A DNA stretch of 64,000 bases from Dendrophyllia cribrosa (taxonomy: Eukaryota; Cnidaria; Anthozoa; Scleractinia; Dendrophylliidae), in contig JAJLRJ010000013.1 of NCBI GenBank assembly GCA_024195265.1, forward strand, positions 20,629,021 through 20,693,020, in the 5' to 3' direction. Below are positions 11,109 to 22,465 of the stretch, piece by piece. The translations under genes and the position numbers were made by a program. Numbering within the stretch: the first letter of the stretch is position 1; each line of letters starts with the position of its first letter. The notes below the pieces were generated by a model. The model was not told the origin of the DNA and did not search any database. It worked only from the letters and a program-made list of their open reading frames with translations.

Positions 11109-11567
11109 ACAGAAAACGCTCGTCTAGATGTGTCAGGTATTGGAGTTTGGGGGGCATTTGAAAGAACATTCTTAGACATAAGAGTTATGCATCCGAATGC
11201 GCTTTCATACGTTAACAAAGGTATTGATCAGGTGTACATTGCTCACGAAAAAGAAAAGAAAAGAGCATATAATGAACGAGTGATACAAATGGAAAATGGC
11301 ACATTCACTCCTATTGTGATGTCGACGTCAGGGGGTGTTGGTAACGAAGCTGATAGACATCACAAGCGAATCGCCTCTCTGATAGCTAAGAAAAGAAGAG
11401 AAAGCTATGCGGATGTCCTGAACTACATTAGAACAAGACTTAGATTCTGTTTATTGAAGAGTGTTTTAATTGCAATTAGAGGAGTTCCAGGAAAGAGATT
11501 GAAAGAAAACACTACACCAATCTCTTCGCTCTCATTCAATTTGATTGATTTTGACAAAGGAGGGTAA
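11109..11567 (+). pseudogene. Retroelement-type nuclease-like domain fragment
   Basis: An open frame begins without a proper start (ENARLDVSGIGVWG...) and ends at 11567. Motifs RLDV...W, FLDIRVMHPNA and FTPIVMSTSGG, with a helical C-terminus rich in RTRLRFCLLKS, recall a domain common in invertebrate retroelement ORFs downstream of reverse transcriptase. That domain appears to have a PD-(D/E)XK-like core, which is from memory and unverified. No reverse transcriptase is adjacent, so it is a 5'-truncated fragment. It lies antisense in the last intron of the receptor gene, almost touching the terminal exon. Confidence 0.5.
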
Positions 11568-12030
11568 CTATAAGAAAGTGGACAATATTAATTGAGAGCT
11601 TGTTAGGCGACATAACATTTATAATACTCTTATTTCACTGTATTTTTTCTTTATTTGTTCTAAGGTATTTATAACATAATATATATATATATTTTTTTTC
11701 TCTTTTAGAACGTAAAGACAGAACCTAATTTTCTAAACTTAATTATATGATATACATGTGATATTCAATTTATTTTATTTATATTTATTGTTATTTTTTA
11801 TTCTTACATATTAATATTGTATTTTTAGCTTTTTATATATGTGTGTCTATGAAATTGTATTAATAAAGTTATTGTTCAATGTCTGTAATTGACGTCATTT
11901 CTATTGTTGCAGTAACTCTTGTTGTGCTTTTTTGCTTTAGTTAAATACTTTTGCTCAAAGGGGCCCTATGGGTATCTCGAGCCTTGCATAAATATACACC
12001 AAAACCTGTACACGCAAGAATTATTGTAAC
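11568..12030. other. Very AT-rich intron sequence
   Basis: Long runs of T and A follow the retroelement fragment and may be its 3' UTR. Possible plus-strand polyadenylation context (AATAAAG) lies near 11860. No exon is seen. Confidence 0.45.
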
Positions 12031-12033
12031 GAG

Positions 12034-12180
12034 TATATGTTATGGTTCAAATTTTTCTTTGGTTTAAAAATTATTTTCCTTTGTCTCAGATTCATTATCA
12101 TATTCTGAGACAAAGGAAAACAAAAATCAAACTGGTTTGAAAATTTTCAAACCAAAGAAAAATTTTAACCACAACATATG
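12034..12180. repeat. Foldback element, two-tier hairpin
   Basis: The outer arms (TATGTTATGGTTCAAATTTT and its near complement ending at 12180) enclose inner arms CCTTTGTCTCAGA/TCTGAGACAAAGG. The whole segment of about 147 bp folds on itself. It lies in the last intron of the receptor gene. It is a MITE by structure, with no evident target duplication. Confidence 0.7.
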
Positions 12181-12957
12181 CACCTCAACAAAGCCGTCTT
12201 TACCTCTCTTAATAAGATTCTGGAATCATTTTTGAGCATACTTACCTCACCGCAATCCCCTAAATCCTAGGAATAACACTCGTTTATTTACTTACCTCTA
12301 GACTAGTTAAGAAACCTAAGCTATGCTTGAAAACTCACAGAAAAAAGCCGTGAAGAGAACATTGACTTTAAGCATTCTACGTGTAAAACAAAGCATTATT
12401 TTTTCTTGTTCCTACACCTGTAAAAACAGTTCCGTTTTGGTTTTCATTATTTTATGAAAAGTTCGCTATCTAGCACTTCTGCAGTGAAATACTATCACCA
12501 TTCTTTACACTATTCTTTAAGCTGCATAATCCGCAGAAGCCTATTTAAAAGTTAATATGAATTATTTAATTGGAAGGAACCTAACGATTTGGACAGATAG
12601 TCACAACTTGATCAATAATATACAAAATTTTTTTCACTTTTATTAACAAAAAAAAAACATTTTACATTTCAAGTTACATTAAGTTACATTAAGCTGCTGT
12701 GTTTAAGAAAAGGACTACATGTAGTAGAGATGATACTATCACAATATACTGGTCATAATTATAACAATAATAATTAGGTGACAGTTAACAAAACTGAAGA
12801 AGCTCTAGATGCTCTATAGAGTCTGACTCTTGACATTCAAAACAGCTATTATCATTTGTAATTCCACAGCGTTTTAGTTCTTTAGTGGTAACCAGAATTC
12901 GGTGCAATAGTTTAAAGGAGAATTTTCTAAGCTTGTTACCTGTAGTTGTTTTGTATA

Positions 12958-13203
12958 CGGCTATTTCAATTAACGTTGTCGGGTGAAAGCTTAAAGCTCA
13001 AAGCCTACAAGTCAAGACCGATCCGCGAACGAGTAAACCGAGCGCCTGTTCCAGGCATGCAGGTAGTTGGAAGCGGTGAAACGAAAAGAAACGGCGCGAA
13101 TGAGCGATGCGACGAGCGGGAAAAACGCTTATTTTGCGTCGCTCCCTACTATCTTGGCTTGTAGCTTTGAGCTTTCATCCGACAACGTTAATTGAAATAG
13201 CTG
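12958..13203. mobile_element. TA-flanked MITE, CRGCTATTTCAATTAACG ends
   Basis: The left end CGGCTATTTCAATTAACG and the inverted right end CAGCTATTTCAATTAACG each continue with TTGTCGG and are bounded by TA. The 246-bp element has a GC-rich middle. Its ends resemble those of the element at 9915-10192, so both may have been mobilised by one Tc1/mariner-like transposase. An isolated relative of one end is visible near 31770. Confidence 0.75.
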
Positions 13204-13375
13204 TATATTATACATGCTCTTTTCCCACTTCTTCGCTATTTCGTCATTAGTGTTTGCCAACTTTTAACTGTAGTTGGCGAATTAGTGTTGTTTTCTTCTA
13301 GTAATAATCGATAGTAGTCCTTGCAACGCATTTTCGAAAAAGATATAGATTTATCTTTTGAGAGCTGAAAAGCGT

Positions 13376-13930
13376 CATCCTCCTGTTCTTGGTATAGCCA
13401 AAATAATTTGTTGATACCTCAAGAAGTTTTTATTTACCTTATACTTTTTAATAAGTGCAGCTAAAGTGAGGAAATTCCCATTGTTGTCTAGAATATCTTG
13501 AATATAGTGAATGTTTCTATCAGACCAGGTTTTCCAGAAAAAAAGACTTTCCTGGTTATATCCTTGTTGTTCCATATTATAAACGTTTTTTCCGTAGGTA
13601 TCTTCAAATTTATGTCACAGTTCACCGAAACAATGTAGCAGATCCCTGTAAAAGATGGGTAGTTTCAGACCAAGGCTATTCACATCGTAGTTGCACTTTA
13701 AAGCAAAAAAATAATCCACCAAGTTTTGCGAAGTAAGAATTTGGAATTGCTTTCCAGGTGTCGTCAGAACTTGTTGAAAATCTACCGATCCAACGAAGGG
13801 CTTTGATCATAGTTATAAAGCAAGGAAAATTCAAAACACACTTTGGAAGCAGATAGAGGACATCTCTCTTAATTTTATCTTTTTTGTTTTTCCACAAGAA
13901 AGCGAAAACATACAAAAATATATTTCTATA
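13376..13930 (-). pseudogene. L1-type LINE C-terminal fragment
   Basis: Two minus-strand blocks in different frames read FLWKNKKDKIKRDVLY ... GGLFFCFK and then WSDRNIHYIQDIL ... NFLRYQQIILAIP. Both match the conserved region downstream of reverse transcriptase in L1-like LINEs, the same region found at 24650-25150. The frame break shows it is dead. It inserted just 3' of the Ig exon, in the last receptor intron. Confidence 0.75.
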
Positions 13931-13958
13931 GGTCATCTGAAGTGTCAAAAGTACTCAC

Positions 13959-14261
13959 TGTTGGTCCTTTCTGCAACATTTGAGGACTTTTGAACCTCTG
14001 TCAGGGTGATTTTGTAAGTTGTGAAGCCAAAGCTATTTGAAGCATTACACACATACACCCCATAATCCTGCGCTCGACGAGGCCTGACAATAATGATGTT
14101 GTTCACAACTTTGACGTCATCACCCTTTGGCGTCTTCCCATCTTTAGTCCAGTAGTAAGTAACTGTATAAGCGCTGGTTGCATGGCATAAGAGTGAACAT
14201 AGAGTCTTCCTTTCACATATCACTGACGTTGGAGAACTATCTTTCAATATGATGGGCGGAG
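13959..14261 (-). CDS. FN3/Ig receptor, Ig-like domain exon
   Basis: One 303-bp exon with phase 1 at both ends encodes a whole immunoglobulin-like domain. The acceptor is TTTTTATACAG before 14261 and the donor is GTGAGT after 13959. Visible hallmarks are the B-strand cysteine (LCSLLCHATSA), the C-strand tryptophan (YYWTKDGK) and the F-strand DYGVYVCNASNSFG. The exon joins in phase to the preceding FN3 exon (30979) and the following transmembrane exon (11087). That puts the Ig domain next to the membrane, with FN3 domains outside it. The usual order in such receptors is Ig first, then FN3. Confidence 0.85.
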
Positions 14262-14838
14262 CTGTATAAAAAGGAGAACCAAAATAAAAATACTCATAGC
14301 TTTAATATAAGTTGATAAGAGGAAGGGGGTGGTGCTTTGCTTTCATACTAACTGTAATATATTATAATATGCGTCAATACGTAGTCAGGACGTCGTTAAG
14401 TAATGCCCGAGCTCTAGGCCTTTCTTTAAGGAAGGCCAAGAAGACAAGGTTACTTCTTAATCGGGAAGTCATGGTAGCCTGGATCACACTTGTCATATAG
14501 GTTGGGGTATTTCGTTTTTAAAGTGAAATCTCGTTTTCCTCGAATGATCCCTTTTTCGATTAACTTTGTTATCCACGTCCGCCTTTTAACAAACTAAATC
14601 CGTTTGCGCCAGCCTGTCTTCAGGAAATGAGAGGCCGTCACATAAAGCTACTAACACTTATTGTAATGACTTAAATGAACTTGATTGGAAATGAACTATT
14701 GATTTATTTGTTTATGTATTTGTCTTTTCTGCACATTCTGGCATCCTAATCACTCAGGCGTGATGTCTCTATATATATATAAATTTGTCACAAATGAAGA
14801 CGAACCAATACTTTTTTTTCTAAATATATATATATTTT

Positions 14839-14892
<54 letters not shown>

Positions 14893-15854
14893 ATTCAACA
14901 CATTGATACACTGCCCAAATATGGTCAAAAAGTTATCGATATACTTTATGTCTACATGACGTATAACCAGCGATGGCGGTAAATTCAGTTCGCATTTTGA
15001 AGGAAAGTAATAATGACTGCTGCCTGCAATTTCGTGTTTTTGGGCGAAAAAGTGCGTGAACTATTAGTTAAAAAAGGGAAAAGAAAGAAAAAAAGAGAAG
15101 AAATGAAAAGAGAAAAAATATTGTTCACATGATTGGACAAAAAAGGCGCGAAATTTTCGCGTTGTCGCGGTCGCAGTGTTCTTTCTTGGCGTAGCTGAGT
15201 GAAAACTGGTTCAACGTTTAACCGCTCGACAAGGAGTGAATGAAGGAGCACAATTTTCGTAAAATTCCTTTGGTAATCACCTCTGGAATATGGTATCGAC
15301 TTGATGCTTCCTCAGAAAAGTTTCTTATCTCGTCATTACGGCTGTAGGAGCTAAAAAATGAACAAGCTTGTAAACATTATTGATCGACTCAGCTCGTACT
15401 TCGATGTTTGAAAATTTGGTGCTGATGGAAGGGAATAAAAAGCCAAATCAACTACAGGTACGATGTTTTAACCGTTTCTTGTATCCTTTAGCTGTGAATT
15501 TTTGTAAGACATACTGTCCACGCTGCAGTTCTTTCCGACTTTTCGACGCTATGTTTAGGTTCGTAGCCGTGTGTTTGTTCAATTTGTTTTGATTCTGAAT
15601 TGAACTTTTTAAGATACGAAACACTTGTAACTAAGACATTCTATGCCATTTTACTGTGTTTTAATTCTTGTAGTCACTACCCTGTCCCGTTCTTTGAGTA
15701 GACGAAAGCTCTTCGTAGAATAGACTCTCAACTGATTGTGTACGCTAAATTAATTTTAGCTTGGCAAAAGTTTCGGAATTCGATGCTGGTGCGAGGTAAA
15801 ATATTGTTGTTAGCCTTTTTACTTAATGAAAGGTTGTATATCTCGATTAATTTT
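14262..15854. other. Intron of receptor gene, no further exon seen
   Basis: This is part of a 16.7 kb intron. It contains the AT microsatellite at 14822-14888, a CpG-rich patch near 15140-15200 and no recognised coding segment. Confidence 0.45.
14822..14888. repeat. AT dinucleotide microsatellite
   Basis: An almost pure (TA)n tract with short T/A interruptions. Confidence 0.9.
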
Positions 15855-16110
15855 TTCTCGAAACTGTGATTTGTTATCAATGTTTTGAATTATAAAACAG
15901 TTATAGTGTTCAAGCTTGCGCAATATTGACAAAGGCGCCACTTTCATTCATGATGTGTGATGTTGCAAGTTTCGCGCGGTAAAACATATGTAAGCTTTTT
16001 TTTTTAAATAAAAGGCTTGTCTTTTTTTTTTCTTCAAACAGTGCTTTGTTATCAATGTGTTAAATTATAAAACTATTATAGCGCTCAAGTTTGCGTGATA
16101 TCGCTTAATT
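15855..16110. repeat. Diverged tandem duplication flanking Harbinger
   Basis: A segment reading TGTTATCAATGT ... ATTATAAAAC ... TTATAG occurs near 15873-15930 and 16045-16110. An inverted relative (GGCGATATCACGCG ... TATAATAGTT) lies just beyond the right end of the Harbinger element at 20244-20282. The element therefore sits inside older repetitive sequence. Confidence 0.55.
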
Positions 16111-16332
16111 TTAGCCGACTCGGCCTACGGCCTCGTCGGCTAAATAGAGACCTTAAGCAAAGAGAACGTTGGATGTCACGGACGTTCGGTTTCAGCGGAG
16201 CAGTCCTGGGTCGGGTACTTCGCAACGTCCGTCACGCAATCACGACTTTCGCGTTAAGCAAAATAATCGCGGACGTTGGCAACAAAAATATGTAAACGAG
16301 AAAGATTTTTTCCTGTTTCGTGAGCGTTTTCG

Positions 16333-16999
16333 ATGATGTGTAGCCTAAAGCAAGCTCGAGAAATGCTTTTGATAGCGTTTAGCCACAACTTTATTTCCGA
16401 AGAGGAATTTTTGCTGTTGTACGACGCCAGTTTCTCCAAAAATCCACCATTCCCGCACGGCGACTACGATCGTTTTGATCTAGATGCTATGGACGAAACC
16501 GAGTGTTTCCATGAATTTCGAGTAAGAAAAATGGACATTCCTCGACTCGCTGATGCACTAGGATTGCCAGAGAGTCTCAGCTGTCATCAAAGTACGAAAG
16601 CCGACCGGATCGAGGGATTATGCATGGTCTTAAGAAGTCTCGCATACCCGTGTCGATTGAGCGATATGATCTTCAGATTTGGACGTGCGGTGCCAGAAAT
16701 CAGCATGATAACGACCTGTTTTGAAAACTGGATTTACACCAACCATCACTCTAAGATCACAGCGTGGAATGATCGACTCCTCAGCAGAGACAAGCTCCAG
16801 GTGTATGCTGATGCTGTAGCTGACAAAGGGGCAGCACTGTCCAACTGCTTTGGATTTGTTGATGGTACGGTGCGCCCTATTTGTAGGCCAGGAGAAAACC
16901 AAAAATGTGTTTACAACGGTCACAAACGTGTGCAGGCCCTGAAATTTCAGTCAGTAACATTGCCAAATGGACTGGTTGCTCACCTGTACGGGCCTGTAG
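16333..16999 (+). CDS. Harbinger transposase, exon 1 (HARBI1-like DDE)
   Basis: This is the N-terminal 222 codons of a PIF/Harbinger transposase. The start ATG is the first in frame after the TIR. The helical N-terminal region is followed by the first catalytic aspartate in GFVDGTVRPI and the substrate motif GHKRVQALKFQSV. The exon ends after GPV, with donor GTACGG at 17000 (phase 1). The protein is nuclear and would cut and rejoin element ends with its Myb-like partner. I see no stop or frameshift. Confidence 0.88.
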
Positions 17000-17169
17000 G
17001 TACGGTTATTCGCAACATTGTACTTTTAATTAATAGTGATTGATTAATTCATTGATTTATGGATTATGTATCGATGGGATGATAGAGTATTGTGTTTCAT
17101 TTATACATGTATTAAATGTATAGTTGTGTTATTTTTAACTGAACTAATTTTTGTTTTGAAATGTCACAG

Positions 17170-17570
17170 AAGGGAAGAAGCATGATGCAGCAATGCTCAA
17201 GGATTCTGGTTTGCTGGAAGATATGGAGAGAAATGCCATAAGTCAGACCGGTGAGGCCATGTGTTTATATGGTGACCCTGCATATCCGCTGCGCATCCAC
17301 TTGCAAGCGCCATTCAAGGAAGTTCCCCTCACTGCTTCCATGGAGCAGTTTAACAAGTCAATGAGCACTGTGCGCATATCCGTGGAGTGGATTTTTGGTG
17401 ACATTGTGTCATCTTTTAAGTTTTTAGATTTAAAAAAAAATCTTAAAATCGGATTAAGTGCTGTTGGTAAGCACTATGTGGTTAGTTCATTACTAAGAAA
17501 TGCATTGACATGCATGTATGGGAATGCCACAGCGACATTTTTTGACATTGAGCCACCAACTCATATATAA
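17170..17570 (+). CDS. Harbinger transposase, exon 2
   Basis: The acceptor TGTCACAG ends at 17169. The joined frame reads GPVEGKKHDAAML, the usual conserved motif, confirming the 170-bp intron. Exon 2 carries the second aspartate in YGDPAYP and the glutamate in ISVEWIFGDI, completing the DDE triad. The exons sum to 1,068 bp, that is 355 residues plus stop, typical for the family. A small MITE begins immediately after the stop codon. Confidence 0.88.
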
Positions 17571-17572
17571 CT

Positions 17573-17690
17573 ATATTTATGTTAATTAGTCTTAAAAGTC
17601 TCGTATCAGAGTGGAAATTCCTTTGAATTTTGCACACGCTAACGAGGCTTTTTAGGCTAATTAACATGAATATAAAAGAATACCCATAAT
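17573..17690. mobile_element. MITE nested in Harbinger, GTTAATTAG family
   Basis: Inverted ends TATTTATGTTAATTAG and CTAATTAACATGAATA enclose about 80 bp that include GAATTTTGCACACG. The interior and the right flank (TATAAAAGAATAC) match the larger copy at 34117-34356. It lies between the transposase stop codon and the Myb-like gene and may be a truncated copy. Confidence 0.65.
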
Positions 17691-17793
17691 AAGATCAGCT
17701 GCCATTTATGAATACGGTGTAATTATGTTGTAGTTAATTTTTTATCACAGGTAATTTTTATTTTTCCATTTTTTTTGGGTATGGTAATATATG

Positions 17794-18438
17794 CTAATGA
17801 ATTTGCTGCTGCTGTTTCAGCAACATTTCCATCAGGCTGTTGTGTTGCCTGTCAAGCAATTGCTGCCGGTCTGCCTCTTTATCCACTTGCCTGGACCTGA
17901 TCTCTATGTCCCTCTCCCTTAAGTTTACCTCATCATTAGCGCGCTCCCTCAAGTAGGCTACCATCTCCGTGCCATTTGATCGTGTTTTTTTTGGCTTGGG
18001 TTCACTTGCACCATCCCCACCTGACCGCTTCTTTGTTTGACTCAGGGTCTCCATGGCTTTCAGCCGGACATCCTTTGCCTGCACTTGTTCTTTTCGGATC
18101 TTCTCTCTTGCATTTTCATCGTTCTCTTCTCTCACCTGCTCACTTGCCTGGGATCTCTCTGCTATTTCTTCCAGTAGCACGTCCAGCTCTGTCGGTTCAG
18201 GGCTTATACCACTTGCCCGCAACTCTTGCAAGGTCTTTTTCTTAAATTTTTCGGCCAGAACCATGTAATGATCTCTTACTGCTCTCTTGGTGACTTTGAA
18301 ATCTGCTCTTTTATTGAGGTTGTCAGCAATCTTCTGCCATGCCAGTGCCCGGTTTACTGTTTTTTCTTTTAATTTAAATGGCTCGATCTGGAGAACTTCA
18401 TGGCAGAGGAGAATGTCTTTTTTCTCACTCCATTCCAT
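17794..18438 (-). CDS. Harbinger Myb/SANT-like DNA-binding protein
   Basis: A 214-residue frame starts at MEWSEKKDILL, a start supported by the trihelix motif beginning there and by an acceptor-like CAACAG just upstream. The N-terminal 90 residues form a Myb/SANT-like domain: DILLCHEVLQIEPF, AWQKIADNLN, VTKRAVRDHYMVLAEKFKK. A charged coiled-coil region follows, with a basic patch (EPKPKKTRS) that could be a nuclear signal, and a glutamine-rich C-terminus (LLKQQQQIH). In Harbinger elements this partner protein binds subterminal DNA and helps bring the transposase into the nucleus. It lies convergent with the transposase gene. Confidence 0.85.
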   Translation of the reverse strand: MEWSEKKDILLCHEVLQIEPFKLKEKTVNRALAWQKIADNLNKRADFKVTKRAVRDHYMVLAEKFKKKTLQELRASGISPEPTELDVLLEEIAERSQASEQVREENDENAREKIRKEQVQAKDVRLKAMETLSQTKKRSGGDGASEPKPKKTRSNGTEMVAYLRERANDEVNLRERDIEIRSRQVDKEADRQQLLDRQHNSLMEMLLKQQQQIH

Positions 18439-20195
18439 TTTACTACTGTTGTAAAAAATAAATATGTAATCAGTAAGAAATTTCAGATTGTTATTACTAT
18501 CTGGTGATTTGATAATTGAAGCATTAAATAAGGTGGCCATGCACAACATCATGTATTACAATTATTTACATTATAAAATTTCCGATTCATAATACCGGCA
18601 AATGTAAAGGTATAATTATCAGTTTAATTTTCTATATGACAAGAAATACAGAAATGATGGTATAAAGTTGGTCAAGCTGCAATGTTTCAGATCCTTAAAG
18701 TAGATATAAATTACCGGTAATTAATCTATAATAATAAATTATTACATGAAAGTTATGAATTTTTAAGTGCAAATCACAGTTGGCGAGTTTAACAAAAGAA
18801 AGATTGCCAAAGATGCATGAAACCTCTATCTTAAACTTGTATTAATTTCTTGAAGTTTAATTGACACGCCAATTTTCGATAGTTTAATGAAGCCTTAATT
18901 CAGTCTTGTGTTACAAAAATTAGTTTTCTTTCTGAGGATATAATGAGTTGAATACAGTCGCAAAATGGCGAAATTGAATGCTTCGAAACTGATTTTGAAT
19001 AAACATGAATAAAAAGCGAAAAAAGTCAAATGTAAACAAAGCCTCGAAAAGCCGAAAAAATCTACTCGCACCGTCCGCCGAAACTTGTGACTTATATCCT
19101 TATAAACTACAGTCTCGTGCTACGAAAATCGTTTTGAAAGTAAGTGACCGCAGTGGTATATTTGGAGCAAATAACAAATTTAGCCCATGGAGAGTTATTA
19201 GTTATTCTAAATGTTGATGAAAACTGCACTAAATTTGCATTTGTCAAAAGTAATTTGAAACTTTCTGATATATGCGTACGTAACGCAACCATTTTAATAT
19301 AAAACATTTTGGCATTTAATGTTCGTGCAAAAAAATATCTGATTTTTATGGCCCTACACCAGCAGTATACAGAAGAAAACTAAACTCATTAGTTAAGCGA
19401 GTTTTTTACCCGATAAACATTAACCCCGCTGGTCCAGCAGCGAAGTTAGCGAATTCCCCGCAAGCGAAAGTCATGAAAAAAGTCGCAAATTACGCACATT
19501 GAGATACCTGCGTGTTTACATTTTTATCGTCGCAAAATACATGTATTTCCCGGCTGTGTGGAGAAAATAACCGCCATTTAAATTTGTTTTGGAAATATAT
19601 TTGCCTACACCTCAAGTTTAGTGCTAGTTTTAACACTTTTTGAGGAAATGGTGCATTTTCCAAGGTGTTAAAACGGCCTGTTTTGGCACTGAATATATTT
19701 TGCGGAAGGTGGTGTTTTTTTTAAATTGGAAACTAAAATTTTCGGACTTGTGACTAAAATTTTCGGACTTGTGACTATAAGCTTTAATTTTTTAGAACTA
19801 ATTGCAAAACGTTTTTCTGTTTTTAATTTCAAGCCCTGCAACTAACCTCGATGGTCTGCTTTCCGCTGTTTCTGAACTTGACGAACTTGACATGACTGCA
19901 ACTCTGATGGCAACTTTCCGTACGCCTGAGGAACGAATGAACTCATCAAAAAATCACAGTAAATACATCAAATTTCACAATGAAAACACTGCAACTTCAA
20001 GGAAATACTTCAGTCTAACCCACCTGCAAATGGACTACTTTAGCAGCTGAGACAGCCTCTTTATAACTGTGTTCATACACTACGTTTTCTCGAGGACGGA
20101 AAATTATGCGATCCTACGTTGTTGACGTGCGCAACATCTGTGACGGACGGTGTAACCATAGCAACTTCTGACGATAGATGAAAATTCACTTCCGG
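18439..20195. other. Harbinger internal non-coding region
   Basis: This is probably the upstream and 5' UTR region of the Myb-like gene. It includes a short direct duplication (TTTTCGGACTTGTGACTA, near 19738-19775). Small open frames here are not convincing. Confidence 0.45.
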
Positions 20196-20238
20196 CGAAC
20201 GTCCGTGACATCCAACGTTCTCTTTGCTTAAGGTCTCT

Positions 20239-21880
20239 AGTATTAGGCGATATCACGCGCGCTTTCGCGCTATAATAGTTAAATGGCCAATGCTATATTG
20301 TCTTCATACGGCGATGTCTTTCTTTAGTCAGAGTTTGATTTGGTGGGCGCAAATATGTTTGAATTTTGCAAGCTCTTTGTTTTTCGAATTGGTTAAAGGG
20401 GCATTGCCACAGTGATTTTTGCAGGTTTTTGAACCACCAAACTATTAATATTGGACTGGTAAATACCTTCATCATACATATAAAATGCTTTTAGAACACC
20501 GACAAGAAAATGTATATTACTCGAAGAGAGAACAAACCATAATCAGTGTTTGAGCTATTTTACCAAGACATAAGAGAGGAACTTGAAAAGAAGTGGCTAC
20601 TTTTTTCAACTTACAATCCACTTCTAACCTGGCCACTTATTTAAAGTTTCCCTACAATAGTATGGTACACTCCTTTTTATATAAGAATGTATATTTTTCA
20701 TGCCCAGACTGGATATTCTTATTTTTTTGCCGAATTTAGGCTGAAAATATTCTTGTGTATGTTGTTGTTAGTTTTTTATTTCAGGTAATTTTTGTTTTTC
20801 CTTTGATTCCAATTCATTAGCAGATATTACCATACCCCAAAACAATGGAAAAATAAAAAAATACCTGAGACAAAAAATTAACTACAACATGTACATTCTT
20901 AGATTACAGAGTATAGTATTTCAGTTAAACAAAACGGAAGTGACCAGGAATTGAACTATCAAGTAGCACTGCATGGTGTCTGTATCGTGTTACATGCGCA
21001 CGTGCTTTACTGCTTTACCTAATAGCCAGCAAGTTTTTATCGTTTTGTTAGAAAAAGGGAAGAATTTACCATGCATACTTTTCAATGGTATAATGGTATA
21101 ATAAAGTTCATTTAAAATCTGATATGATGTGATTTTATTGTATTTTATTTTTCATCAACACGCAAAAATTGTTCTTAACAAAATCTCAACCTTGGGTATA
21201 TTCTTTCTTAAAATTTAGCCAAGTTCAGTCTCAATATTCTTATAAAAAGATTCTTACAAAAAGAGTGTAATTGTTTACAAAACTGGTCTCGTAGGTTCCC
21301 ATTAATACAAATATGGTTTTTGGCTTGTCAAAGTGATACTACTAAAAATATGTAACATTGAAGTGATGTCGAAAACAGTAGAACAGTAGAACAGTTTATA
21401 ATCAAATTTATCCACTGTTAGAGACGTTATTTTCTAAAATGTCTGTTTTCGCTGCGACGCTTGTTCGACGTTTCTTTTATCTTTTTTTTTTGTGTCGTTC
21501 CCGGGTATTAATGAAACCCAGTCAACATTATATCTATCCCTGTTATAGCCGCTTGTCCAGAAACAAAATATCTGGCTTACACACTGTCGTTCAAAACTCG
21601 TCCGTAAGAATTCTGCCCGACTAATAGCAGAAATCCTTTGCGATCGCCTCTCTTGCAGCAATTTGTCGCTTTCTTTACTTTGATTCATAACTGCAGAACG
21701 TACTCAAGCGAAATGAATATCCCTATCTCGACCGCGTTTGCTTCCACATCGCACAATTGATCACAGGTAGCACCCATATAATTAAGAGGAAGCGACTCGG
21801 GTTTGTTTACACTTTGGTCCACCAATATGGCGGCGTAGCACAATGTCAAGATATTTGTCACGTGAGTGAAAACGATATAT
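20239..21880. other. Intron sequence, no exon seen
   Basis: Apart from the foldback at 20757-20891, this holds only AT-rich sequence and small unassigned frames. Confidence 0.45.
20757..20891. repeat. Foldback element
   Basis: The arms read GTTAGTTTTTTATTTCAGGT on the left and, inverted on the right, GTTAATTTTTTGTCTCAGGT. They enclose CATTAGCAGATATTACCATA. One half (TTTTGGGTATGGTAATAT ... GCTAATGAATT) also occurs at 17760-17805, overlapping the 3' end of the Harbinger Myb gene. Confidence 0.7.
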
Positions 21881-21938
21881 AGGCCATTTGCACGATGGCG
21901 TCATAAGACTACAACTGCCAGAATCCTTTAGTTTTTAA

Positions 21939-22465
21939 CCCGTGAATACGCGCATGCGTTATGAACGGGTTATCGGTAACGAAGACAGATATGCAAATGA
22001 GCACTCTCTTGCTCACTTGCTCATTCCATCAGCTGTAAACTTTGTGACGTAATGTTTGTTACGAATGCGTTTTGTAACAAGAATAACGGAATCCAGCGAT
22101 AACAATAACTAAATTGTTGTAAACGAATATAAATAACAATAAGCTTAAAGATGTTTCGCATTTGGATCGATCTAAAAGGATTTTTCAACAGAGACACGCA
22201 TTTTAATGCGTATGTACCTTGAAGTGGTCACGGTGGCCGGTCAAAGCGCGGACTGTTAGCCGAAAGTTTCCAGGTTCGAGTCTCGATCCTGCCGTATTTT
22301 TTTTTCTTTCTTCTTCAGATTGAACATTATGAAAGTCATGTACCGTATTTTTCTTTTTGCGTTTGTCAAAAATTAAATAAAATAAAAAAACATTGAACCG
22401 TGTCAGTGTGAAAACATAAGCTCACCGCAATATTGCGTTACGCGTTAGCATTTCTTATTCACGGG
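21939..22465. mobile_element. Possible TTAA element nested inside a MITE
   Basis: CCCGTGAATA at the left is preceded by TTAA. TATTCACGGG at the right is followed by TTGG, one or two mutations from TTAA. The ends are short but have the CCC...GGG form. A tRNA-like segment lies inside. Confidence 0.5.
22226..22300 (+). other. tRNA-derived segment (Asn-like)
   Basis: The segment GGACTGTTAGCCGAAAG followed by GGTTCGAGTC resembles the anticodon arm and T arm of eukaryotic tRNA-Asn, with the anticodon altered. An A-box-like GGCCGGTCAAAGCG lies upstream and a poly-T tract follows. The acceptor ends do not pair, so it reads as a SINE head or tRNA pseudogene. Confidence 0.45.

Larger units (their letters stand above)
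16146..20238. mobile_element. PIF/Harbinger DNA transposon, nearly complete
   Basis: The terminal inverted repeats begin AGAGACCTTAAGCAAAGAGA and extend about 43 bp with almost no mismatch (16146-16188 and 20196-20238). Between them lie the two genes that define autonomous Harbinger elements: a DDE transposase (16333-17570, plus) and a Myb/SANT-like trihelix protein (18438-17794, minus), arranged tail to tail. Both frames are open. Further subterminal inverted similarity follows (CGCAACGTCCGTCACG and its near complement). The expected 3-bp target duplication is not clear. A 28-bp palindrome around GCCGACTCGGCC abuts the left end. The element lies in the large receptor intron. Confidence 0.9.

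Noticed and set aside
14985..15251. Minus-strand 88-codon frame in a CpG-rich patch
   Set aside because: It has no family motif or splice partner. It might mark a promoter, but nothing supports that.
17976..18268. Plus-strand frames opposite the Myb-like gene
   Set aside because: They are antisense shadows of a well-supported coding frame.
22226..22300. Functional tRNA gene
   Set aside because: The B box and anticodon arm are good, but the acceptor ends do not pair and the segment lies inside a nested transposon.
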